The notes below the pieces were generated by a model. The model ran no database searches, was not told the origin of the DNA, and worked only from the letters and a program-made list of their open reading frames with translations. Position numbers and translations under genes: made by a program. A stretch of 64,000 bases of DNA, taken from NCBI GenBank assembly GCA_030737875.1, contig CM060922.1, positions 306,643,456 to 306,707,455 of the forward strand, written 5' to 3'. Of the stretch, positions 1 through 8,008 are shown one piece after another. Position 1 is the stretch's first letter. Every line of letters begins with the position of its first letter. The stretch is from Allium sativum (lineage: Eukaryota > Streptophyta > Magnoliopsida > Asparagales > Amaryllidaceae).

Positions 1-149
1 TTAATAACGTTATCAATTAGGTGTTCTGTTCCTTTTAATGCAATCTAATTTCAAAGGCAGTTAATTTTCTTTTCATTTTCCATTATTATGCATTTATTAC
101 TTTCTGCTCTTAAATTGCACTTTTTATCTCAACATTTGAATTTATGCGT
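1..149 (-). mobile_element. Distal part of LTR A' (minus strand), probable
   Basis: This stretch abuts the 5 bp target duplication of solo LTR A. LTR A is inserted inside an oppositely oriented copy of its own family (7389-8008), so this segment should be the continuation of that minus-strand LTR. Resemblance to the matching part of A (about 735-880, read on the other strand) is weak and AT-rich, so the assignment rests mainly on the nesting logic. Confidence 0.35.
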
Positions 150-387
150 GTATATGTAACACCCCACATTTTTAATTAAAATAAAATTTGATAAGCTTTT
201 AGAATTTGGTCACGAGATTAGCATCATTGCGTCCGTGGCGATATTCTAGTCAATTTAGACCTATGGATTCTAGAAAATAGATTTAAAATGAATGGGATAC
301 GTTTAAATGAAATATTATAACAAACATGAAAAGGAGGTATAAGAAAAAAACAATGACCACCATTGTTTTTAGACTTGTTAACAAAAG

Positions 388-459
388 CCTATATAGTCCA
401 GTTGGTAAGAGCATGTGGCTTCCAAGAGAGTGGTGCAGGTTCGATCCCCATGGGCACCA
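388..459 (+). other. tRNA-like segment inside LTR A (A-box and B-box)
   Basis: A D-arm-like stretch (TAGTCCAGTTGGTAAGAGC) is followed about 25 bases later by a T-arm-like GGTTCGATCCCC and a 3' end GGGCACCA. These match the internal A and B boxes of RNA polymerase III promoters. The acceptor and T stems do not pair well, so it is not a working tRNA gene. A diverged copy lies at 7687-7757 on the minus strand in LTR A', so the segment belongs to the family and is not a recent insertion. Confidence 0.6.
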
Positions 460-899
460 TATTTTTTATTTTAGAGGAAACGGCTAAAATAATGCATATT
501 TTAAAGAGAAAATATCTATACATATAAGGAAAATAATACATATAAGGGAATTCAAAAATGTATGTATACATGAATATGTAAGTATATGCATATATATATA
601 TATGCAAATATATATATATACAAAGGAGAAATTCAAAATAGCCCTACAAATAATGAAAATAGGTAAGAATTAAATAACGGCATAACGTCATCTGAATTCT
701 GAAAACAAAATAAAAGTAATGCATATATATACATGTGTAAAATGGGCATTTGAAGTTTTGTATACATATAAGAGATTATATGTAAATATAATATTTAAAT
801 AAATCAAAGAAAGTATAACGGGATACTAATCAAACATCTAATTTAAAAAAATTGAAACAGTAATCATCGTTCCCAAAACCGCTAGCAGGACCCAGTGGA

Positions 900-969
900 G
901 TCGACCCACGTTTTCCTGGGTCGACCTATTGGTCGACCCACCCATAGAGGGGTTGACCTAGGGGTCAAC
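900..969 (+). promoter_or_regulatory. GTCGAC cluster upstream of TATA in LTR A
   Basis: Perfect GTCGAC palindromes occur at 900-905, 920-925 and 932-937, with one-base variants GTTGAC at 952 and GTCAAC at 964. The cluster lies about 110-180 bases before the TATA box at 1081. Comparable clusters sit at the same relative place in LTRs B, C, D and E. Function is inferred only from position and recurrence. Confidence 0.5.
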
Positions 970-1080
970 CCACCCCAGATCTGGGCAGATTCATTCAATG
1001 AGTTTGGACTGTTTTTCCAACCATATCCGTTGCTGACTCCGCGCTGCGTGTACAAGATCATATCCACTTCCTTAAACACC

Positions 1081-1088
1081 TATAAATA
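1081..1088 (+). promoter_or_regulatory. TATA box of LTR A
   Basis: TATAAATA is preceded by CACC and followed by a short pyrimidine-rich leader. It sits downstream of the GTCGAC cluster, as in the other LTRs of the window, so transcription probably starts about 30 bases further on. Confidence 0.6.
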
Positions 1089-1882
1089 GGCTAGCAGAGC
1101 CTAGCCTAAATCTAATATTTTCTGAGAGGCTGCCTAAGCTCTGTCATTCTTCTTTCTCCTCAAATCTCTTCAGAAAAATAGAATAATTAGTCAAAGGAGA
1201 TTATGATTCAAGATCTAGGGGAAAAGAATGTATATCTACAAGTGGGTGTTCAGGATTTTGTTCAAAGTGAGGTAAATTCTTGGATCTGGTTAATTTAAAT
1301 TTTTCTTCTTTCTTCCCTTTTCTTTTAGTCTGAGAATTGTGAATCCATGGTTAATTAGGTTCTAGATTCAGTTAGGGGAGCCATGAAAACTAGATCTAGA
1401 CCAGATTCATGAGTTGGAAAGCTATTAGGTGAGTGGATCTAAGTTAGGCCTTTTTGATAATGGTATATTTATTGTTTGGCATTCCCCATTAATACGTATG
1501 ATTAATCTGTTGAACTGTAAACCTGCTGAAATATATAAATATGCTGAAATGTAAATCTACTGAAATGTATAAACTTGTTAAAATATGTGGAAAGGATTAC
1601 TGTTCTATATATACATGTTCCAATAACTTGTTAATTGGATATTGTAAGTTAAGTTACAGTAAAATTGGGAATAATTGTAATGTTGTATAAGACCCATTTT
1701 CCATTAATCATCTGTCCGCGTTGGAAGTTACTGTAAATGTTGTAATTAGGAAATTTACAATGAACATGAATATTTGTTAAGAATATTATGATGCCAAAAG
1801 ATTGTAAATAAGAATTATAGTGAAACTTTAAGGAATGAATATGCCTAAATTTACAGTAAAATAGAAAATTGTTACCATGCCT

Positions 1883-2118
1883 AGGCACGAGGTCAAATTC
1901 TACTTGTGGTAGAAGTCTGCATGGAACCACCCGACAAATGGTTCCTGCGAATCCAACATTCACAAGTGGTTAATTTAATGTGAGAGGTCTGGTGCGTAAA
2001 CATACATATAACGGTGCTAAGACACGATGTTAAGTCCAATTTGTGGTAGAAGTCTGCCTGAAACCGCCTAGCAAATCCAGCATCCACAAGTAGTCGGCTT
2101 AATGTGAGAGGTCTAGTG
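1883..2118 (+). ncRNA. Tandem nested-hairpin blocks, LTR A
   Basis: Two related blocks of about 95-110 bp. In block 1, CTTGTG (1903-1908) pairs with CACAAG (1961-1966) and AAATT (1895-1899) with AATTT (1972-1976). In block 2, TTTGTGG (2040-2046) pairs with CCACAAG (2084-2090) and TTAAGTC (2030-2036) with GGCTTAA (2096-2102). Each ends in AATGTGAGAGG. The same architecture with different paired bases occurs in LTRs B, C, D and E. It lies downstream of the TATA box and should be in the transcript. Confidence 0.6.
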
Positions 2119-3007
2119 CATAACATATATATGAATATATGTAAATAAAAAGGACAGAAATAAATGGCATTGATTGTGATTAATGGAAATGAATGAAAGT
2201 TACAACAGTTTACACATTGGAATGAATGGGGAATGATAATAACCTATTATGATTAATTATGAAAATGCTATATAGTAAGTAGGCTTGTCCTAAGGACAAG
2301 TGGAGATTATAACATAAGCGATAATAAATGAAAAGGAAACTCATTAATAAACCTAGTTAGACAAACTAAGTTAATAAGTAAACAACAACAAGTTGTAATG
2401 ACAGTGTAAGATGGAATTGTGATTAAATAAGAAAGAATGAGGTGAACAAATGGAATGAAGTAAGTTATATTTAATCATACATAATAAGTGACAAGTTAAA
2501 CAGAAAACATGTGGATTAAGATAAAATATACTTAATTATATATTAAGTATAACATGTTATTGTAACTACCAAATCGTACAATGAGTTACATGGTAATAAT
2601 ATAAAAAGATTATAGATTACAAACCCTTAAATTACAGTCTAGGAAATAACATGTTAAGGGCTTATTAATAAACTTAAATGGATTAAGTTATATATCTAGA
2701 AATAATAAGCAAGAGAGGTCCATTCCTTAGATATATAAGGGCTCAGAGTGAACTTGTAACAACCCATATTTCTATTAACTTGTTATAACATAAATCGAGG
2801 CAGAATTTAATTCTAAAATCTGAATCAAGGGAAACGGACTATGCCATTGCGTTCTTCTCGGAAAAATACGCGAAATAGAGTCCGAGTTTTCGAAAATCGG
2901 AGTCCGTATGACCCGATTAAGGCCCAACGAAGTTTTCATAAAAATTCAAAGTAAAAACAGATTTCAAATTCAAGTTTGAATTTGGAAATTTGGGTCAGAT
3001 TGGGCCA

Positions 3008-3025
3008 GGCGGGAAAATTCCCGCC
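3008..3025 (+). promoter_or_regulatory. GC-rich palindrome with E2F-like half sites, LTR B
   Basis: GGCGGGAAAATTCCCGCC is a near-perfect inverted repeat. Each half (GCGGGAAA, TTCCCGC) resembles the E2F consensus TTTSSCGC known from plant cell-cycle promoters. LTR C has the same element at 20980-20997, and D a GGGAGGG version around 36113-36136. It lies just upstream of the GTCGAC cluster. Binding is inferred from sequence only. Confidence 0.45.
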
Positions 3026-3036
3026 AGAGCACCCAA

Positions 3037-3110
3037 GTCGACAGCCGTGTCGACATGGGAGTCGACTTGGTTGGACCCAAGTCGACAGCCCTGTCGACTT
3101 GGCTGTCGAC
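3037..3110 (+). promoter_or_regulatory. GTCGAC cluster upstream of TATA in LTR B
   Basis: Six perfect GTCGAC palindromes in 74 bases (3037, 3049, 3061, 3081, 3093, 3105), many flanked to give AAGTCGACAG or TGTCGACTTGG. Starts are spaced mostly 12 or 20 bases apart. The cluster ends about 130 bases before the TATA box. Confidence 0.55.
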
Positions 3111-3240
3111 TTGGTCCAGCCGGGCAGTTTTGCCTGGTGCACCATTTAGGGTCTTGGTTAGGTTTTAGGGCCAGATTCGGTTTTGAGGGCTGAGATTGGA
3201 ACTAGGGTTTAATCCTAAGGCTAGAACTAATCCTAATCTC

Positions 3241-3248
3241 TATAAATA
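3241..3248 (+). promoter_or_regulatory. TATA box of LTR B
   Basis: TATAAATA followed by AGCCCCTAA; the same string occurs in LTR C at 21211. Position relative to the GTCGAC cluster matches the other LTRs. Confidence 0.65.
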
Positions 3249-3599
3249 AGCCCCTAACCTAACCCTAAATCATCATTATTCATTCAAGTAACTAAACTAT
3301 GGCAAAATCATTCCTCTCATGGCCTCCACTCTCTTCATAAATTTCCTAAGTCATTTCTATAAGAGATTTTCCATGCATACAAGAGTTTTCAAGCTTGTAT
3401 GAGCATCATTAGCTTGCATTCAAGTCAAGTTTCTATATTTGCATCATAAAGAAAGAGTTTTGATCATTTTGGCTCAAGGGTTTTTCTATTAGAGCTTGCA
3501 TTTTGGGTCTAATTGATTGCATAAGGGCTTTGTCATATTTTTTGTGTCTTCGTAAGCATTGCAAGCCCTATTCTACTTTCATACTTAAACTCTAAAGTT

Positions 3600-3790
3600 T
3601 GATATGTTATGATATGCAAGTTTACCATGTTATGCTATGCAAGTTTGACATGTTATGATATGCAAGTTTATCATGTTATGTTATGCAAGTTTGCCATGTT
3701 ATGATATGCAAGTTTATCATGTTATGTTATGCAAGTTTGATATGCAAGTTTGTCATATGATATGCAAGTTATGTTATGCAAGTTTGGGTT
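3600..3790 (+). repeat. Short tandem repeats in LTR B
   Basis: About seven imperfect copies of a unit near 27-30 bp built on ATGTTATGATATGCAAGTTT. The equivalent part of LTR C carries a different, 51 bp unit made of related words, so the array expands differently in each copy. Confidence 0.8.
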
Positions 3791-4207
3791 GATCATTTTG
3801 TTCATGTTATCATGTTATGCAAGCTTACCTTGAGTATATGAACATAAATCTTCAAGCTTTATGCTAAAGGTTGCATTTTGGCAACATGTAAGTTATCATA
3901 TCCCTTATGATAACTTTCATGTGAGGCTAAATGTGAACTTATGGCCATTTCTACATGTCATTTATCACCATGTATCACCAATATGCTAAGTTTGGTTTTA
4001 TGCATGCTTTTGAGGCCTAAAAATGTAAATGCAAGTATATGAACATGTGTACATTTCATATGCCACCATGTTGAACTTGTGGCTTCAACACCTTTATGTC
4101 ATGATTATGCCAAGTTCCCTCTTTCTATCCTTTATGCGCTATTGCGATATGTAAGCGATGGGATTGCGTTTGGGGTTGGGTAAACTTAAAAGACATAAAA
4201 GCATAAG

Positions 4208-4275
4208 ATTGGGAATTTACCTATTAAGTTAGGTCTACCCATTGGGAATTTACCTATTAAGTTAGGTCTACCCAA
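4208..4275 (+). repeat. 33 bp direct duplication in LTR B
   Basis: The phrase beginning TTGGGAATTTACCTATTAAG and ending GGTCTACCC is present twice back to back. LTR C keeps the same duplication at about 22124-22191, so it predates the two insertions. Confidence 0.8.
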
Positions 4276-4343
4276 ATGCTTGAAAACTTGTAATATGTTT
4301 TGGAAACATGATGGACATGACACTTAGAAAAGATAAGTGTGAC

Positions 4344-4545
4344 CAACTCGAGGTTGGGTTGAGTTTGTAGCGTAAACCTACCCGGAACCGACCGGCCTAA
4401 CTAGTTGCTACAAACAATAGGACCCAATGTGAGAAGTTGGTCATGTTGTACCTTGAACCCGAGGTTAGACCAAGTTGTGGTGTAAAGCTACCCGGACCCA
4501 CCCGGCTTAACTAGTAACCGCAACAAGGTCTAATGTGAGAGGTTA
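4344..4545 (+). ncRNA. Tandem nested-hairpin blocks, LTR B
   Basis: Block 1 (4344-4441) has an outer stem CCAACT/AGTTGG, a middle stem TTGGGTT/GACCCAA and an inner stem GTTTGTAGC/GCTACAAAC. Block 2 (4455-4545) has AACC/GGTT outside, TTAGACC (4465-4471) with GGTCTAA (4527-4533) in the middle and GTTGTGGT (4474-4481) with ACCGCAAC (4517-4524) inside. The loop keeps CTACCCGGA and ACCCGGCTTAACTAGT-like text. Paired bases differ between the blocks while pairing is kept. The module starts about 1.1 kb after the TATA box, so it would lie in the RNA leader. Confidence 0.65.
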
Positions 4546-4869
4546 AGGCACATTAAATTAATTAATGCCTCATGATTAGGGTTAAGTCATGGTCCACTTA
4601 ATACTTAACCAATTTGGGCTTGGTAGATTAATCAGGGTTAAGTCGTGAACCCATCGTTACACTTAACCAAGTTAATCCATGACTAGTAAAGGGGTTAAAC
4701 CGTACTTAACCCACTAGAAAAATCCTAGCAATGGGGGTCCACTCCAGTAGTAATCCCAAGTTTGTATCATTAAGGCCCTAGGGACTAGGCTAGGGAGGGA
4801 GCACGATTACTGGACTTGAGGTAAGTGACCAAAAACGACGGCAGAAGGGTACGCCGGTGTAGTTCCGGG

Positions 4870-4895
4870 CGGACTATGGTCGTGCACACAGTCCG
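4870..4895 (+). ncRNA. Palindrome-loop hairpin, LTR B
   Basis: CGGACT (4870-4875) pairs with AGTCCG (4890-4895), enclosing a loop with GTCGTGCAC. The loop contains the self-complementary hexamer GTGCAC (4882-4887). Flanking CCGG words can extend the stem. LTR C (22788-22805) and D (38143-38168) have hairpins with different stem bases but the same GTGCAC. LTR A has a counterpart with another palindrome. A role in RNA dimerisation is inference by analogy with retroviral kissing loops. Confidence 0.5.
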
Positions 4896-5370
4896 AAGCC
4901 GGGGAAAACATGCACGTGTATGCACTCATGTTTATGGTGTCCAGGGGTTGCCACCCTAGGGCTTGATACACCCGACGGGAGACCCTGCACAGTCTGACTA
5001 CAATTATGTTTGGGCCGCATTGACACCAACACGTGACGAGTTAGGCTTATAGGGAGCCGATCGACTAGACCGTTTGGTTGGACCGCGTATTAGGGTCACT
5101 TCATGTTATTGGGCCAAAGCTTGGGCCAAGGGATCAATACTTGTTTATTCAAGTCATGTTAGTTTGCTAGTACACCTGTGGTGCAAAAACCTTAAACCTG
5201 ATTATGCGATGGCACCTTTATCTACCTTGTTAGTTAATCATCATGCTAGTATGTTGTTATTCTTATGTTCATCCCTGCTTCTCATGCCAGATAACTTTTT
5301 CAGTTTACATTGATTGTAGTAGGGCTTACTCAGTCTTTTTGAATGACCTATTTTCCTTTCGCCTCTTTTC

Positions 5371-5398
5371 TCCCGTCCCCCCCCCCCCCCCCCCCCAG
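5371..5398 (+). promoter_or_regulatory. Poly-C/pyrimidine tract ending CAG in LTR B
   Basis: A pyrimidine-rich run ends in about 20 consecutive C followed by CAGGT. The same arrangement occurs in LTR C (14 C, 23264-23277) and the 3' LTR of D (13 C, 38569-38581), with a broken version in the 5' LTR of D near 30401-30414. It looks like a plant 3' splice site (polypyrimidine tract plus CAG), but no splicing is shown. The C-run length varies as expected of slippage. Confidence 0.4.
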
Positions 5399-6038
5399 GT
5401 TCTCAGGGTGGGAATATTGGAGCTTAGCTTGGATTTCTGATCACTTGCTTGTGGGATTTTAGCTCATGTACGGTCTTGACATGAAGCTAGCTATGGTTAT
5501 CACTTATTTTGGGGATAGTACTTATGTATTTCAGTTTTTCAGTGATGTTGTTTTTATCTAGACTTGTGTATTTGGAAAGTTGACATTATGTGTACCAGAC
5601 TTGTTTTGAAATAGTTTGAAATCTTCCGCTGTTTTACTTATCTTATTTACTCTGTTTACATATATACATATGTTCTTGTTCTGCCTTGATATATCATTAT
5701 GCATGTTTACCTGATTCAAACGCCCCTCCAAAGTCAGAGTGCTTGCAAGAGCCACCCTGACGGAGGTGGGGTGTTACAGAACTTGTTAACTTAAATAAGA
5801 AATTAATATAATTGGAAATAAGTAATTTAATTGGAAATCAAATGAGGTAGAGCAAGTGCATATTTAAACATTTAGACATATGGTCTAATAACATGTTAGT
5901 GTGATGCGCTTGGGCTAGTCTGCACGTCTAAAGGTGAAGAACCCAATGGGGTAGATCATCGGGGTGTCTAGAGACAGGGGAGGAGCACGTCCACTTGATT
6001 ACTCGACTCGACTTACGAATTGATTTCTTGGTGGGACC

Positions 6039-6059
6039 GGAAGATTGCATGCAACTTCC
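6039..6059 (+). ncRNA. Palindrome-loop hairpin, LTR A
   Basis: GGAAG (6039-6043) pairs with CTTCC (6055-6059) and the loop holds the 10-base palindrome TTGCATGCAA (6045-6054). It sits after a GGAGCACG...ATTACT...GACT...ACTTACG stretch resembling the sequence before the GTGCAC hairpin of LTRs B and C, so it is the positional counterpart with a different loop palindrome. Confidence 0.4.
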
Positions 6060-6930
6060 AAGGGACGTGGAGGGTACTCCTGGTAGTCCTCTGTGCGGTG
6101 ATAGTGCTTAGGTTGTGCTCGCAGGGGTTGGGTCTGCGCGTTACGACCCGGTGAGCATACCTTGATTGCAAATGTAGCTTTGCAGTCAAAAGGCTGTGAC
6201 GAGATGACACTAGGGTGATTCGACGTTCGCCTCGGCAGGAGGCTAGGTCAGGACCAACACAGGATAGTAGATCGTCGGGTACCCGTCATCGGCAGTCAAT
6301 TGGATGTGAAAAGACTAAAGCTAAAACCAAGACGCCATCAACCTTTCACGAGGCACAGTGGTTGAGGGACACGCCAACTAGATGTTTAGATTATTTGTTA
6401 GGGGCACGTCACTTATCTCTTGTAGTCTTTACTAGTTGAGGGAGGGTCAGGTAGGACCATAGCCACTGAAAATGCATACCACAACATCTTTGTATACAGA
6501 TATATGAAAACGTTCCCGATCGAGTTCCGTGTTTCCGATACAGCCCTATTGCGAAACTCGGTGCACGGTAGATAATACGTGCAGATGCATGCATACCGTT
6601 TTCGAATGGTGTATTATAAAGGTTAAGGCATCGAGTACAATTGAAGATACGTACGTGAGAAAGTCTAGATACATGCATGTCTGCTCAAGGTGGTGTATCG
6701 TAGACTCTAGGGCATTACTCTATGATAGAATCTAATTTGATAGAAGGTGGCAGTCTGTATGCTTACATAGCATGGCGATGACGGTTCTATGCAGAACGTA
6801 GCGTTGTTATATAGTGATCCGTACATCGTTCCCGCATAGGATGAGGGACCGCGTATATTTCTATTGGTGTTATGGCAGAGATTGTGTAAGTGGGGTGCCA
6901 TGGGGTGTATCTTAATGTTGGGGTTAGCAA

Positions 6931-6931
6931 G

Positions 6932-6958
<27 letters not shown>
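6931..6958. repeat. TA microsatellite
   Basis: A run of about 14 TA units inside LTR A, with no coding or regulatory signal of its own. Confidence 0.9.
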
Positions 6959-6962
<4 letters not shown>

Positions 6963-7489
6963 GGTTAATCCACTGGGAAGTAGATGGGTACGACGTATGT
7001 GTAATCCTTGAGTGTTGTTAACCCAAGTAACATAATAAATAAGAAAATGTAACCGAACGGTATATTTAGGGTTATCCAAAATGTGTAGTTTAAATCCAGT
7101 CTCCAGAACTTGTGTTCTGATCCCCTCCTCATAACATAGTCGCAGGTTAGATTTGTGGCAGAGATATGGTAGCTTTAGATACTGGTTAGGTAGTATTATT
7201 ATCTAGGTAAGGCTATATTTTGTTTATGCTATATTTTATCCATTCCGCCGTGAGATGTTTTCTTAGCTCTGATATATTTTATATCTCTGTCTTTTCTACA
7301 GGATACCAGACAAACCAACACGAGTTTCGATAGATTAGAATTTTGAAAAAAAAAACTGGCCTGTCGGAATTCGGGTTGTTACAGTATATATACGAGCAAT
7401 CTTTATTTCTTTTCCAAAATTCAAATGGCGTTATGCCATCATTTATTTCTTACCTATTTCATTGATTGCAGGTTTATTTTGGATTTCTC

Positions 7490-7493
<4 letters not shown>

Positions 7494-7547
<54 letters not shown>
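7494..7547. repeat. TA microsatellite in LTR A'
   Basis: About 27 TA units. LTR A has only short TA runs at the matching place (590-622). The tyrosine/isoleucine ORFs over this run are artefacts of the repeat. Confidence 0.9.
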
Positions 7548-7549
<2 letters not shown>

Positions 7550-7686
7550 ACACACATACCTGTATATTTACATATGCATATATTTTTATACTCACCTTTG
7601 CGTATAATTTTCCTTATATGTGCATTTATACACATTTTCCTCTTAGAATATGCATTTCTTTAACCATCCCTCTAAAATAAAAAATA

Positions 7687-7757
7687 TGGCGCCAGCGCGA
7701 CTCGAACTTGCACCACTCACTTAGTAGAGACATAGCCCTACCAACTGGGCTACATAA
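7687..7757 (-). other. tRNA-like segment inside LTR A' (second copy)
   Basis: Reverse complement of this stretch reads GTAGCCCAGTTGGTAGGGC, then AGTTCGAGTCGC and a GGCGCCA end. It matches the segment at 388-459 and keeps A-box and B-box words with different substitutions. Acceptor pairing is again poor, so it is a relic and not a working tRNA. Confidence 0.6.
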
Positions 7758-8008
7758 ACTTTTATTAACAAGACTAAAAACAATGGTGGTCATTGTTCTT
7801 TTTAGTTTTCTTCTTATTTCTTCTTTTCATGTTTGTTGTAGTATTTCATTTAAAGATATCTTTCTCATCTTAAATTCATTTCCTGCAAATCATAGGTCTA
7901 AATTGATCAGAAAATCGCCACGGACGCAATAACGTTAATTTCGTGACCAAATTCTAAAATCTTTTCAAAGTTTGTTTTATTATTTAATTAAAAACACAGG
8001 GTGTTACT

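Larger units (their letters stand above)
2755..5778 (+). mobile_element. Solo LTR B (Tekay-type chromovirus) nested in LTR A
   Basis: It starts TGTAACAACCC, ends GGGGTGTTACA, and is flanked by a perfect 5 bp duplication GAACT (2750-2754 and 5779-5783). It is about 3.0 kb and closely resembles the 5' LTR of element C (20728-23648), so B is a solo LTR of the C family. Order of parts: GC-rich palindrome, GTCGAC cluster, TATA box, short tandem repeats, a duplicated 33 bp unit, two hairpin blocks, palindrome-loop hairpin, C-rich tract. B inserted after A because it interrupts A. Confidence 0.92.
155..7383 (+). mobile_element. Solo LTR of family A (Ty3/gypsy-like), split by LTR B
   Basis: The segment starts TGTAACACCCC and ends GGGTTGTTACA, the usual ends of plant gypsy LTRs. 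It is flanked by a perfect 5 bp duplication, GTATA, at 150-154 and 7384-7388. No internal domain follows, so it is a solo LTR left by LTR-LTR recombination. Removing nested LTR B and one GAACT copy leaves about 4.2 kb. It carries a tRNA-like segment, a GTCGAC cluster, a TATA box, two hairpin blocks and a palindrome-loop hairpin, in that order. The ORFs of 60-100 codons inside it resemble nothing I recognise and are probably chance. Confidence 0.85.
7389..8008 (-). mobile_element. LTR A' fragment, inverted relative to LTR A
   Basis: Read on the minus strand, this segment matches the first 570 or so bases of LTR A, including the AACAATGACCACCATTG phrase, the tRNA-like segment, and the ATAAATAACGGCATAACGTC region. 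Its outer end reads AGTAACACCC, a mutated LTR start. A was inserted into it with the GTATA duplication, so A and A' form an inverted repeat of about 0.6 kb around the A/B nest. A long TA run (7494-7547) lies inside. Confidence 0.75.

Noticed and set aside
388..459. A functional tRNA gene
   Set aside because: Acceptor and T stems do not pair, and both copies sit at the same place in an LTR.
4344..4545. Hammerhead ribozyme of the retrozyme type
   Set aside because: The CTGATGA and GAAA core elements are not present around the stems.
7462..7680. Tyr/Ile-repeat ORFs near 7425-7680
   Set aside because: Products of a long TA microsatellite.
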